The translations under genes were made by a program, and so were the position numbers. Shown here piece after piece: positions 1 through 9,462 of a stretch of DNA of 64,000 nt (its first letter is position 1; the number at the start of each line of letters is the position of its first letter). Below the pieces are notes generated by a model. The model was not told where the DNA came from, made no database searches, and saw only the letters and a list, made by a program, of their open reading frames with translations. The DNA comes from Nocardioides cremeus (GTDB taxonomy: Bacteria; Actinomycetota; Actinomycetes; Propionibacteriales; Nocardioidaceae): contig NZ_JAULSC010000003.1 of the NCBI RefSeq assembly GCF_030518195.1, positions 1 to 64,000 of the forward strand. The letters are read 5' to 3'.

Positions 1-1
1 A

Positions 2-119
2 GTTACGGCGGCCATAGCGAAAGGGAAACACCCGGTCCCATCCCGAACCCGGAAGTTAAGCCTTTCAGCGCCGATGGTACTGCAACCGAGAGGTTGTGGG
101 AGAGTAGGACGCCGCCGGA
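2..119 (+). rRNA. rrf: 5S ribosomal RNA
   Basis: Typical actinobacterial 5S sequence. The conserved internal segment CCCATCCCGAACCCGGAAGTTAAG (about positions 37-60) is intact. A terminal helix pairs GGCGGC near the 5' end with GCCGCC at about 111-116. The window probably opens at the end of an rrn operon, with 16S and 23S upstream and out of view. The exact ends are uncertain by a few bases. Confidence 0.95.
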
Positions 120-128
120 CATACACTC

Positions 129-158
129 CGTAGGGGCCACCGCAAGGTGGCCCCTACG
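129..158 (+). terminator. Terminator after 5S rRNA
   Basis: A perfect hairpin with arms CGTAGGGGCCACC and GGTGGCCCCTACG and a GCAA tetraloop lies directly after the 5S gene. GNRA-capped GC stems are typical rrn terminators. No T-tract follows, as is common in high-GC actinobacteria. Confidence 0.85.
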
Positions 159-200
159 TGCATTTACCCCCGACCTCAGGGTCGACGAAGGAGCATCCCC

Positions 201-1163
201 GTGGCTGAGCAGCGACGCAACCAGCGCCCCACCGGCGGTCGCCCCTCGGGTGGGCGACCCACCGGAGGCGGGCGACCGTCCTCGAGCAGGTCCTCGGAGG
301 GCCGACCCGACCGTGGCGGTCGCTCCGACTCGCGCGACTCGCGTGACTCCCGCGACTCGCGCGGTGACCGTGACTCCCGAGGGGGACGCGGTGGACCGTC
401 CCGCGACCGCAAGTCCGGCCCGCGTGGCGCGGGCAGCGGCCGCTCGGTCGAGAAGGAGGCCCCCCGCTCAGCCGACCAGGCGGTCTACGACGGGCCGGAC
501 CTGCCGGACGACATCACCGGCAAGGAGCTCGACCGCGCGGTGATCGCCCAGCTCAAGGGCCTGCCCGAGAAGCTGGCCGCCCGGGTGGCGCGCCACCTCG
601 CGGCCGCGGGGGCGCTCATCGACGAGGACCCCGAGACCGCCTACCAGCACACCCTGGCCGCCCGTGCCCGGGCGCCGCGGCTGGCGGTGGTGCGCGAGGC
701 CGCCGGCGAGGCGGCGTACGCGGCCGGGCACTACGCCGAGGCGCTGGCCGACCTGCGCGCGGCCAAGCGGATGAACGGCGCGACCGCCTACCTGCCGATC
801 ATCGCGGACTGCCACCGGGCGCTGGGCCAGCCCGACCAGGCCCTCAAGCTCGCGAAGAGCCCGTCGGTGGCCAACTTCGAGTCCGAGGCCAAGGCCGAGA
901 TGACGATCGTCGAGGCGGGCGCGCGTCGCGACATGGGCCAGATGGACGCCGCTCTGCGCACCCTCGAGCTGGCGCCGCTGCTGTCGAAGAGCCGGGCCCC
1001 GTGGGTCGTGCGGCTGCGCTACGCCTACGCCGACACCCTCGAGGCCGCGGGTCGCACGACCGACGCGCTGGCGTGGTTCCACCGCACCGACGCGATCGAT
1101 GCCGACGAGATCACCGACGCAGCCGAGCGTGCGGCCCTGCTCGAGAAGGCCGAGCGCGGCTGA
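201..1163 (+). CDS. TPR-like protein with disordered Arg/Gly/Ser-rich N terminus
   Basis: 320 residues. The first ~100 residues are low complexity, rich in Arg, Gly, Ser, Asp and Pro with repeated SRD/DSR motifs, and are probably disordered. The remainder is alpha-helical with TPR-like helical pairs (AGHYAEALADLRAAKRM, ALGQPDQALKLA, AAGRTTDALAWF). I chose the GTG at 201 because AAGGAG lies at 188-193; the in-frame upstream ATG at 147 falls inside the rRNA terminator. TPR folds usually mediate protein-protein contacts, and the charged tail could bind nucleic acid, but no specific function can be assigned. Homologous arrangements are common in actinobacteria. Confidence 0.85.
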   Translation: MAEQRRNQRPTGGRPSGGRPTGGGRPSSSRSSEGRPDRGGRSDSRDSRDSRDSRGDRDSRGGRGGPSRDRKSGPRGAGSGRSVEKEAPRSADQAVYDGPDLPDDITGKELDRAVIAQLKGLPEKLAARVARHLAAAGALIDEDPETAYQHTLAARARAPRLAVVREAAGEAAYAAGHYAEALADLRAAKRMNGATAYLPIIADCHRALGQPDQALKLAKSPSVANFESEAKAEMTIVEAGARRDMGQMDAALRTLELAPLLSKSRAPWVVRLRYAYADTLEAAGRTTDALAWFHRTDAIDADEITDAAERAALLEKAERG

Positions 1164-1197
1164 GCGAGGCCGGCCGTGACGGGCGCGCCCGGGGTGG

Positions 1198-1719
1198 TCA
1201 GGGCGTGACGATCGCCAGGACCGCCTCGGTGCCCGCCTCGCGGTTGCCCCATCGCGGGCCCTCGCGGAAGGCGAGCGACGGCCGGTCGAGGTAGACCGCG
1301 CCGGGCTCCTCGGCCACGACTCGCACCACCAACGAGTCGCCGGGGCCGAGCGTGGTCCCGGCCGGGTCGAGCAGGTCACGGCAGAACGGTGCGGGATCGC
1401 TGGTGACCCCCACCGAGCCGCCCCGGCACAGCAGCGGCTCGAGGTCGACGGCGACCGTGGCATCGGCACGCAGTCGCACGCCGGCCACGTGCAGCTCGCG
1501 GCCGAAGTCGGAGCCGGTGCTCCAGACGCCCACGAAGACGGGCTTGCCCACCGTCGTGACGGCGGTGACGTGCCCCTCGCGGGTGGGCAGGGCCGGGGGA
1601 GTGGTGACGAACCACCAGACGAAGAGCAGGGCCCCCACGGCGGCGACGGCGAGCACGCCGCGGCGCCACAGCCGACCCGGCACCACCCCGAGGCCTCGAC
1701 CGGCGAGCTGCTGCGACAT
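1198..1719 (-). CDS. Small membrane-anchored hypothetical protein
   Basis: 173 residues with one N-terminal transmembrane segment (about residues 17-36, GVLAVAAVGALLFVWWFVTT), then an extracytoplasmic beta-rich domain with two cysteines. I do not recognise the family. The gene is convergent with the TPR gene and divergent from the alpha/beta hydrolase at 1807. The ATG at 1719 is preferred over the in-frame ATG at 1737. A TACGCT hexamer lies exactly 6 nt upstream of 1719, which fits leaderless initiation seen elsewhere in this window, and neither start has a good ribosome binding site. Confidence 0.75.
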   Translation of the reverse strand: MSQQLAGRGLGVVPGRLWRRGVLAVAAVGALLFVWWFVTTPPALPTREGHVTAVTTVGKPVFVGVWSTGSDFGRELHVAGVRLRADATVAVDLEPLLCRGGSVGVTSDPAPFCRDLLDPAGTTLGPGDSLVVRVVAEEPGAVYLDRPSLAFREGPRWGNREAGTEAVLAIVTP

Positions 1720-1725
1720 GGCTGG

Positions 1726-1731
1726 AGCGTA
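1726..1731 (-). promoter_or_regulatory. -10 element, leaderless start of small membrane protein
   Basis: TACGCT on the minus strand, followed by exactly six bases (CCAGCC) and then the ATG at 1719. This would place the transcript 5' end at the start codon. It is inferred from spacing only. Confidence 0.4.
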
Positions 1732-1806
1732 GGGCATCGCGGCCGCCCCGCCGCGCATGGGAGAACGTGTTCTCGTTCTGGTCGTCGGCGGTGGCATGAT
1801 GGGCGG

Positions 1807-2742
1807 ATGAGTGCTCCTCTGACCTTGGACAGACCTGCCCTGGAGGGCAGCGTGGCGGTGCGTGCGGGGCGGCGGTTGAGCTTCGCCGAGTACGGCGTGC
1901 CTCGGGGCCGGGCCGTGGTCTGGATGCACGGGACTCCGGGGGCTCGCCGGCAGGTGCCGGTGGAGGCACGTCGTCTGGCGCTGGAGCAGGGGCTGCGCAT
2001 CATCGGTGTCGACCGGCCGGGCATCGGGTCGTCGACGCCGTACCTCTACCCCGACCTGCTCGACTGGATCCACGACCTCGAGCACCTCCTCGACGCGCTC
2101 GGGGTGGACTCCACCCACCTCATCGGGCTCTCCGGGGGAGGTCCCTACGTGCTCGCCGCTGGCGCCGCCCTGCCCGAGCGGGTCCACGGCATCGCGGTGC
2201 TCGGGGGCGTGGCGCCGACGGTGGGACCGGACGCGGCGGAGGGCGGTGCGATCAGCCTGGCCGTGCGCCTGGCGCCGCTGCTAGCGCTGGGCAGGGTGCC
2301 GCTGGGGGTGGCCATGAACCAGTTCGTCAGGCTGGCCAAGCCCGTGGCGGGGTCCTTCCTCGACCTCTACGCCGCCGTGCAGCCACCCGGCGACAGGACG
2401 CTCCTCTCGCGCCCGGAGTTCCGGGCGATGTTCGTCGACGACCTGCTCAACGGCAACCGGTTCCAGTCCACGGCGCCGATCAACGACCTGCTCCTGTTCT
2501 GCCGTGAGTGGGGCTTCGCGCCGGCCGACGTGCGGGTGCCGGTGCGCTGGTGGCACGGCGACGACGACCACATCGTGCCGCTGCGCCACGGCCGGCACGT
2601 CGTGGACCGGCTCCCCGACGCCGAGCTCACGGTCATCGAGGGCGAGAGCCACCTCGGCGGACTCGGGGCGGTCGAGGAGGTGCTGGGGACCCTGCTGGGT
2701 CTCGGCCCGCGCCGCGACGCCGGCGCCGTGGCGCCGGCCTGA
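1807..2742 (+). CDS. Alpha/beta hydrolase
   Basis: 311 residues with an alpha/beta-hydrolase fold. The oxyanion region is WMHGTPG, the nucleophile elbow is GLSGGGP (Ser of GxSxG), the acid strand is WWHGDDDHIVP, and the catalytic His is in EGESHLGG near the C terminus. Substrate cannot be predicted; esterases, lipases and dehalogenase-like enzymes share these motifs. A CATGAT hexamer at 1795-1800 lies 6 nt before the ATG, so transcription may start at the start codon. The gene is divergent from the small membrane protein gene. Confidence 0.88.
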   Translation: MSAPLTLDRPALEGSVAVRAGRRLSFAEYGVPRGRAVVWMHGTPGARRQVPVEARRLALEQGLRIIGVDRPGIGSSTPYLYPDLLDWIHDLEHLLDALGVDSTHLIGLSGGGPYVLAAGAALPERVHGIAVLGGVAPTVGPDAAEGGAISLAVRLAPLLALGRVPLGVAMNQFVRLAKPVAGSFLDLYAAVQPPGDRTLLSRPEFRAMFVDDLLNGNRFQSTAPINDLLLFCREWGFAPADVRVPVRWWHGDDDHIVPLRHGRHVVDRLPDAELTVIEGESHLGGLGAVEEVLGTLLGLGPRRDAGAVAPA

Positions 2743-2908
2743 GGACGGGCCCGCGACACGGGCCGCGACACGGGCGCGGGGGACTGGTGCTCTGGCGCCT
2801 CATGGGCCACAATGGTCCCAAACCACATACGTGTCACTCGATCCTTCGAGACTCCTGACGAGACCGCTGGGGAAGGCGTACCTCGCGCCGGAGATGAAGG
2901 AGGTCACG

Positions 2909-3427
2909 GTGACCGCAACGACTGCCACCCGCACCGCGACGAGGGGCGTGCTCTACGTCCATTCAGCACCCTCCGCGCTGTGCCCCCACATCGAGTGGGC
3001 CGTGGGCGGCGTGCTCGGCATGCCCGTGAGCCTGGACTGGACCCCCCAGCCCGCGCAGAGCGGGAGCTACCGCGCCGAGCTCTCCTGGACCGGTGCCGTG
3101 GGCTCGGCCGCCGCGACCGCATCGGCGCTGCGCGGCTGGAACCACCTGCGCTTCGAGATCACCGAAGAGCCCAGCCCCGGCGTCGAGGGCACCCGCTACT
3201 CCTACACCCCCGACCTCGGCGTCTACCACGCCGTGACCGGGATGCACGGCGACATCATGATCCCCGAGGACCGGCTCAAGGCCGCGGTGGTCAAGGCCGC
3301 TCTCGGCGACACGACGCTGCTGGTCGAGATCGACAAGCTGCTCGGCAAGCCCTGGGACGACGAGCTCGAGACCTTCCGCCACGCGGGCGACGGCGCGCCC
3401 GTGCGCTGGCTGCACCAGGTGGTCTGA
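2909..3427 (+). CDS. DUF3145 family protein
   Basis: 172 residues, full length for DUF3145, an actinobacteria-restricted family of unknown function. Recognisable segments are RGVLYVHSAPSALCPHIEWA near the N terminus and GWNHLRFEITEEPSPG in the middle. The GTG start at 2909 has a strong Shine-Dalgarno (GAAGGAGG, 2896-2903) five bases upstream; an ATG at 2894 would overlap that site. In Streptomyces the family lies immediately beside fabF, and here it sits about 560 bp beyond accD of the same fatty-acid cluster. This hints at a link to lipid metabolism, but it is unproven. The leader from 2743 is about 165 nt and contains a CACAAT that could be a -10 element. Confidence 0.9.
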   Translation: MTATTATRTATRGVLYVHSAPSALCPHIEWAVGGVLGMPVSLDWTPQPAQSGSYRAELSWTGAVGSAAATASALRGWNHLRFEITEEPSPGVEGTRYSYTPDLGVYHAVTGMHGDIMIPEDRLKAAVVKAALGDTTLLVEIDKLLGKPWDDELETFRHAGDGAPVRWLHQVV

Positions 3428-3436
3428 GCCGCCCGC

Positions 3437-3889
3437 TCAGCGACGGCGCAGCCGGAACCTGGTGCGGTCGGCCCAGCCGTCGTGCGCGGTGAAGCCGACG
3501 TAGTAGGTCAGCTTGGCGCGGATCTTGAACTTGCCCGGACGCGTCGAGGTGCTGCAGAACTCGAAGGTGTCGCGCCCCTTGCGACGGTCGGAGCCGCTGT
3601 GCAGCGCGCCCGACGAGACGCTGTCGCCGCCGGGGCCGACCAGGAAGGTCTCCAGGCCCCATGCCTGGTCGCTGGGCGGACTCACCTTGTAACGGTAGGG
3701 GTAGGACCGGCAACCAGGTCGCAGCACCTGGTCCTTGGCCCAGGTGCGGGCGTACTGCGCCATGTCGTGCTTCTCGGCGCCGGTGTGGGCCGCGGCCGGC
3801 GTCACCGAGCCGGCCAGCAGCCCGGCGGTGAGCAGGGCAGCCGAGGTGGCGGCGAGGGGCGCGGTGAGCGTGCGGGTCCTGGTCGTCAT
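3437..3889 (-). CDS. Secreted hypothetical protein
   Basis: 150 residues with a clear Sec signal peptide (TRTRT, then a hydrophobic stretch, then PAAAHTG) and probable cleavage after AAA or AHT. The mature region has two cysteines (RPGCRSYPY and FEFCSTS), likely a disulphide pair, and a predicted beta structure. I do not recognise the family. The ATG at 3889 is chosen over the in-frame ATG at 3901 because GGAGG sits 5-10 bases upstream. It ends 9 nt from the convergent DUF3145 gene. Confidence 0.82.
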   Translation of the reverse strand: MTTRTRTLTAPLAATSAALLTAGLLAGSVTPAAAHTGAEKHDMAQYARTWAKDQVLRPGCRSYPYRYKVSPPSDQAWGLETFLVGPGGDSVSSGALHSGSDRRKGRDTFEFCSTSTRPGKFKIRAKLTYYVGFTAHDGWADRTRFRLRRR

Positions 3890-3987
3890 GCGGTCCTCCA
3901 CGAGAGACGTCGTCGGTTCAACGCAGGTGCGCGCCGAACGTTACGTACGTCACAGCCCCGCGTCGACGACGTCCACCGGGTGGAACG

Positions 3988-5439
3988 TCAGAGCGGGATG
4001 TTGCCGTGCGCCCCGCGGCGTACGCCGACGCTCTGGACCGCCTCGTCGATCGCCCGGGCGATCGCGGAGCGGGTGGCTGCGGGCTCGACGACCTCGTCGA
4101 CCACGCCGATCTCCACCGCGCGCTCCACGCCACCGGCGATCCGCTCGTGCTCGGCGGCCAGCTCGGCCTCGAGCGCGGGACGGATCTCGGGGGAGACCTC
4201 GGCGAGGCGCCGTCGGTGCAGGATGCGCACCGCGGCGACGGCCCCCATCACCGCGACCTCGGCGCCGGGCCAGGCGAAGACCTTGGTGGCGCCCAGGGAG
4301 CGTGCGTTCATCGCGATGTAGGCGCCGCCGTAGGTCTTGCGGGTCACCAGGGTCACGCGCGGGACCACGCACTCGCCGAAGGCGTGCAGCAGCTTGGCGC
4401 CGCGTCGTACGACGCCGTCCCACTCCTGGCCCACGCCGGGCAGGTAGCCCGGCACGTCGACGAGGACCACCAGCGGGATGCCGAAGGCGTCGCACATGCG
4501 CACGAAGCGGCTGGCCTTCTCGGCCGAGAGCGAGTCCAGGCAGCCGCCGAGGCGCAGCGGGTTGTTGGCCACGACGCCGACCGTGCGACCGCCGAAGCGG
4601 CCCAGGGCGGTGACGATGTTGGGTGCCCAGCGGGCGTGCAGCTCCTCGACGGTGCCCTCGTCGAGCACCTGCTCGACGAGCGGGTGCACGTCGTAGGCGC
4701 GCTTCTTCGACTCGGGCAGGACGGCCGCCAGGTCGCGGTCCTCGACGTCGGCGACCCGCAGGCTGCCCTGGGCGCCGAGCAGGTTCGCGATGCTGCGTGC
4801 GCGCTGGAGCGCATCCGCCTCGGAGTCGGTGAGCACGTGCACGACGCCCGAGCGGCGACCGTGCGGCTCGGGGCCGCCCAGGCGCAGCATGTCGACGTCC
4901 TCGCCGGTCACCGAGCGCACCACGTCGGGCCCGGTGACGAAGATCCGTCCCTCGGGCCCCAGGATCACGACGTCGGTCAGGGCCGGCCCGTACGCCGCGC
5001 CGCCGGCCGCCGGGCCGAGGACCACGGAGACCTGGGGGATGCGTCCGGAGGCCTGGGTCATCACCTGGAAGATGCGGCCCACGGCGTGCAGGCTGAGCAC
5101 GCCCTCGGCCAGGCGGGCGCCGCCCGAGTGCCACAGCCCGATGATCGGGATCCGGTCGGTCATGGCCCGGTGGTAGGCATCGACGACCACGCGGCAGCCC
5201 TGGTCGCCCATCGCGCCGCCCATCACGGTGGCGTCGGAGCAGAAGGCCACCACGGGCGCCCCGCCGACCGTGCCGACGGCGGCCAGCATGCCGGACTCGT
5301 CGTCGGGGGTGATCAGCTCGAGGGAACCCTCGTCGAGCAGCGCCCCCAGCCGGTGCCGGGGGTGGCGCGGGTCCTGCTCGCGGGGGAGCTTGGCCGGCTT
5401 CGCGGCGGGCGGGGCGGGGGCGGTGCTCGCGGTGCTCAC
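3988..5439 (-). CDS. accD: Acyl-CoA carboxylase carboxyltransferase (beta) subunit
   Basis: 483 residues, the usual length for actinobacterial AccD/PccB-type carboxyltransferases. It transfers carboxyl from biotin to acetyl- or propionyl-CoA to make malonyl- or methylmalonyl-CoA. Two crotonase-like halves are visible, with oxyanion motifs LWHSGGARLAEGV and GPAAGGAAYGPAL in the first half and YGGAYIAMNARSLG in the second. The gene is last in the fabD-fabH-acpP-fabF-accD run, the position of accD6 in mycobacteria, so malonyl-CoA supply for fatty-acid synthesis is the likely job. The GTG at 5439 has AGGAGA upstream and lies 17 bp after fabF. The biotinylated alpha subunit is not in the window. 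Confidence 0.93.
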   Translation of the reverse strand: MSTASTAPAPPAAKPAKLPREQDPRHPRHRLGALLDEGSLELITPDDESGMLAAVGTVGGAPVVAFCSDATVMGGAMGDQGCRVVVDAYHRAMTDRIPIIGLWHSGGARLAEGVLSLHAVGRIFQVMTQASGRIPQVSVVLGPAAGGAAYGPALTDVVILGPEGRIFVTGPDVVRSVTGEDVDMLRLGGPEPHGRRSGVVHVLTDSEADALQRARSIANLLGAQGSLRVADVEDRDLAAVLPESKKRAYDVHPLVEQVLDEGTVEELHARWAPNIVTALGRFGGRTVGVVANNPLRLGGCLDSLSAEKASRFVRMCDAFGIPLVVLVDVPGYLPGVGQEWDGVVRRGAKLLHAFGECVVPRVTLVTRKTYGGAYIAMNARSLGATKVFAWPGAEVAVMGAVAAVRILHRRRLAEVSPEIRPALEAELAAEHERIAGGVERAVEIGVVDEVVEPAATRSAIARAIDEAVQSVGVRRGAHGNIPL

Positions 5440-5456
5440 GTGGTGGTCTCCTGGTC

Positions 5457-6707
<1,251 letters not shown>

Positions 6708-6774
6708 GCGTGGGTGTCCTTACGTGGAGGGGTGGGTGCTGGTGCTGGTGCTCGTCTTGCTGGGTGGTGCGGGT

Positions 6775-6802
6775 CCGGCGGCCGCCCGGGGGCGGCCGCC
6801 GG
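6775..6802 (-). terminator. Intra-operon hairpin between acpP and fabF
   Basis: Perfect 12-bp stem (CCGGCGGCCGCC with GGCGGCCGCCGG) and a 4-nt loop, 9 bp after the acpP stop. No T-tract follows. It may act as a partial terminator or as a 3' stabiliser for an acpP-ending transcript. Effect is inferred. Confidence 0.55.
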
Positions 6803-6810
6803 CAGCCGGC

Positions 6811-7056
6811 TCAGGCCTGGGCGCGCTCGATGTAGGCGACGGCGTCGCCCACGGTCTTGAGGTTCTTGACCTCGTCGTCGGGGATCGAGACGCCGAACTT
6901 CTCCTCGGCGGCCACGACGACCTCGACCATGGACAGCGAGTCGACGTCGAGGTCGTCGACGAAGGACTTGTCGAGCTGGACGTCGTCGGTGTCGACGCCG
7001 GCGACCTCGTTGACGATCTCGGCGAGGTCGGTGCGGATCTCTTCGGTGGTGGCCAT
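6811..7056 (-). CDS. acpP: Acyl carrier protein
   Basis: 81 residues, acidic, a single helical-bundle ACP. The phosphopantetheine site is the Ser of DLDVDSLSMVE, in the canonical DSL context. It carries the growing acyl chain for FabD, FabH and FabF encoded on either side. AGGAGA precedes the ATG. The position between fabH and fabF is that of Streptomyces clusters. Confidence 0.97.
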   Translation of the reverse strand: MATTEEIRTDLAEIVNEVAGVDTDDVQLDKSFVDDLDVDSLSMVEVVVAAEEKFGVSIPDDEVKNLKTVGDAVAYIERAQA

Positions 7057-7120
7057 GTGCAGGCTGTCTCCTGTTTCTTGTTGGGTGGTGCTGGACGGTG
7101 CGGGTGATGGTGCCGGTGGA

Positions 7121-8140
7121 TCAGGGCAGGACGACGACCTGGGCGGCGTACGCCAGGCCGGCGCCGAAGGCGATGAGCAGGGCGGTGTCGCCCGAGCGGG
7201 CCTGGCCCTCCTCGCGCATCCGGTCGAGCGCGAGCGGGATGGAGGCGGCCGAGGTGTTGCCCTGGTGGACGATGTCGCGGGCGATGGCCACGGTGCCGGG
7301 CAGCTTCATCGCGCGGGCCATGGCGTCGGTGATGCGGTTGTTGGCCTGGTGGGGCACGAAGCAGTCGAGGTCGTCGACCCCGATGCCGGCGCGGTCGAGG
7401 GCCTGGAGCCCGGTCTTGGCCATCTGGAAGGAGGCCCAGCGGAAGACCGCGTTGCCCTGCATGACCAGGTGGGGCATGCGCGGGGAGTCGGAGGTCAGCA
7501 CGTCGCGCCAGTCCTCGCGCGAGCGGATCAGGTCGTACTGCTCGCCGTCGGAGCCCCAGACCACCGGGCCGATGCCCGGCTCGTCGCTGGGACCCACGAC
7601 CGCGGCGCCGGCGCCGTCGGCGAAGATGAAGGCGGTACCGCGGTCGGAGGGGTCGGTCTGCTCAGAGAGCCGCTCGGCGCCGATGACCAGCACGTGGCGG
7701 GCGCTGCCGCCACGGACCATGTCGGAGGCCATCGCGACGCCGTGGCAGAAGCCCGCACAGGCGGCCGAGACGTCGAAGGCGGCCGCCTGGTCGGTGCCGA
7801 GGTCGTGGGCGACCAGGGTGGCCAGGGCGGGGGTCTGCATGAAGTGGCTGACCGTGGCGACCACCACGCAGTCGATCTGGCGGGCGTCGACACCGGAGTC
7901 GGCCAGCGCCCGACGCGCCGCCTCGACCGACATCATCCGCAGGGTCTCGTCGTCGGTGGCCCAGCGGCGCTCCTCGATGCCCGAGCGCTGACGGATCCAC
8001 TCGTCGGTGGAGTCGATGCCGGTGACGACCTCGGAGTTCGGGACGACGCGGGAGGGCCGGTAGGCGCCCAGCCCGAGGACCCGGGCGTGCGCGACGCCCG
8101 TGTTGGGGCGCAGCGCGGGCCGGGGGGTCGTGCCGCCCAT
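7121..8140 (-). CDS. fabH: 3-oxoacyl-ACP synthase III
   Basis: 339 residues. It starts fatty-acid chains by condensing acyl-CoA with malonyl-ACP. Catalytic residues are visible: Cys in SAACAGFCHG, His in FVPHQANNRI and Asn in HQGNTSAASIP. The stop of fabD and the start of fabH share one base (TGATG), with GAGGGAG upstream, so the two genes are translationally coupled. Actinobacterial FabH enzymes often accept branched starters, giving iso and anteiso fatty acids, but specificity cannot be read here. Confidence 0.96.
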   Translation of the reverse strand: MGGTTPRPALRPNTGVAHARVLGLGAYRPSRVVPNSEVVTGIDSTDEWIRQRSGIEERRWATDDETLRMMSVEAARRALADSGVDARQIDCVVVATVSHFMQTPALATLVAHDLGTDQAAAFDVSAACAGFCHGVAMASDMVRGGSARHVLVIGAERLSEQTDPSDRGTAFIFADGAGAAVVGPSDEPGIGPVVWGSDGEQYDLIRSREDWRDVLTSDSPRMPHLVMQGNAVFRWASFQMAKTGLQALDRAGIGVDDLDCFVPHQANNRITDAMARAMKLPGTVAIARDIVHQGNTSAASIPLALDRMREEGQARSGDTALLIAFGAGLAYAAQVVVLP

Positions 8141-9324
8141 CAGGCCGCTCCCTCGGGGTGCAGGCGCAGCAGCGGCTGGCCGGGGGCGACGGGGTCGCCG
8201 TCCTCGACGAGCCACTCGACCACCTGGCCGCCGTGGGCGGCGGTGATGGCCACGCGGTCGCGCGAGCTGGCCACGTCACCGATCGGTGCACCGGCGCTCA
8301 GCACGGTGCTGGAGGCGGCGGCCTCGTCGAGGTGGAAGGTGCCCTTGGCGGGGGAGACCACCACGCGCCACGTCGGGGTGAGGTCGAGCCCGGCGGACTC
8401 GCCGTGCTTGTCGACGAAGGCCCGTGCGTCGTCGAGCTGGTCGGGGGTCTTGAGCGCGAAGGTCTCGACGCCCTTGAGGGCGCGCTTGGCGATGCCGGTC
8501 AGGGTGCCGGCCGGCGGCATCTCCAGGATGCCGGTGACGCCGAGGTCCTCCATCGTCTCCAGGCACAGGTCCCAGCGCACCGGGTGGGCAATCTGGCCCA
8601 CCATCCGGCGCAGCACCTCGCGGCCGTCGTGCACCACCTGGCCGTCGCGGTTGGAGATCAGCCGGGTGCGCGGGTCGTGGGTCGAGACCGAGCGCGCCAG
8701 GTCGCCGAGGTGCTCGACCGCCGGTGCCATGTGGTGGGTGTGGAAGGCGCCCGCGACCGACAGCGGCACCAGCCGGGCCTTGGCCGGCGGGTCGTCCTTG
8801 AGGGCGGCGAGCTGCTCGAGCGTGCCGGCGGCCACGACCTGGCCGGGACCGTTGTCGTTGGCCGGGGTCAGCCCGTGCCTGGCGAGGGCGTCGAGCACCT
8901 CGTCGCGGTCCCCGCCGAGGACGGCGGTCATCCCGGTGGGGGTCTGCGCGGCTGCTCGCGCCATCGCGAGCCCGCGCTCGCGCACCAGCACCATGGCCTG
9001 CTCGGCGGTGATCACCCGGGCGCCGGCGGCCGCGCCGATCTCGCCGACGCTGTGGCCGGCGACGGCGCCGATGCGCTCGAAGGCGTCGCTGGGGTGGGGG
9101 AACAGCTCGAGCGCGGCCACCAGGCCGGTGGCGACGAGCAGCGGCTGGGCCACCTCGGTGGCCCGGATCGCCTCGGCGTCGGCCTCGGTGCCGTAGTGCA
9201 CGAGGTCGAGGCCCGCGACGGTGGAGAGCCACTCGAAGCGGCGGGCGAAGCCGGTGTCCTCGAGCCAGGGACGCAGGAAACCGGGGGTCTGGGCTCCCTG
9301 TCCGGGAGCGACGATGACAAGCAC
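8140..9324 (-). CDS. fabD: Malonyl-CoA:ACP transacylase with C-terminal biotinyl/lipoyl-like extension
   Basis: 394 residues, about 80 longer than a typical FabD. The catalytic core has GQGAQTPGF at the N terminus, the nucleophile Ser in GHSVGEIGAA, and the active-site His in AFHTHHMAPA. After residue ~310 a linker leads to a C-terminal segment with the half-hammerhead pattern of biotinyl/lipoyl domains (ITAAHGGQVVEWLVEDGDPV, then APGQPLLRL). At the alignment position of the modified Lys it has Arg or Asp (SSRDR), so it should not be modified. The GTG at 9324 is the only sensible start for the LVIVAPGQG N terminus. Genes downstream are coupled by overlap. Transcription is probably controlled by FasR/MabR encoded upstream. 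Confidence 0.95.
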   Translation of the reverse strand: MLVIVAPGQGAQTPGFLRPWLEDTGFARRFEWLSTVAGLDLVHYGTEADAEAIRATEVAQPLLVATGLVAALELFPHPSDAFERIGAVAGHSVGEIGAAAGARVITAEQAMVLVRERGLAMARAAAQTPTGMTAVLGGDRDEVLDALARHGLTPANDNGPGQVVAAGTLEQLAALKDDPPAKARLVPLSVAGAFHTHHMAPAVEHLGDLARSVSTHDPRTRLISNRDGQVVHDGREVLRRMVGQIAHPVRWDLCLETMEDLGVTGILEMPPAGTLTGIAKRALKGVETFALKTPDQLDDARAFVDKHGESAGLDLTPTWRVVVSPAKGTFHLDEAAASSTVLSAGAPIGDVASSRDRVAITAAHGGQVVEWLVEDGDPVAPGQPLLRLHPEGAA

Positions 9325-9389
9325 GGGACCTACTGTGCCGCAGCAGGTCCTACGACTCACGAGTGCCACCGACGATCTTTCGGCCACTT

Positions 9390-9412
9390 TTGTTGTGAGT
9401 TTCCTACAACAA
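9390..9412. promoter_or_regulatory. Inverted repeat, candidate FasR/MabR operator upstream of fabD
   Basis: Perfect inverted repeat TTGTTGT-N9-ACAACAA, 66 bp upstream of the fabD start and 51 bp beyond the end of the regulator gene. The arms and 9-base spacer resemble the TTTTGT-N9-ACAAAA site that I recall for mycobacterial MabR, the orthologue of the adjacent regulator. The seven-base arms are seen directly; the regulator assignment is inference. Confidence 0.6.
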
Positions 9413-9462
9413 CCCGAGCAGGGCGGCGCTGGAGCGCCGGCGTACGGGCGGGGGTATGCCGC

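Noticed and set aside
94..543. Open frame starting inside the 5S gene
   Set aside because: Begins in rRNA, Arg/Thr/Pro-rich shadow of the TPR gene.
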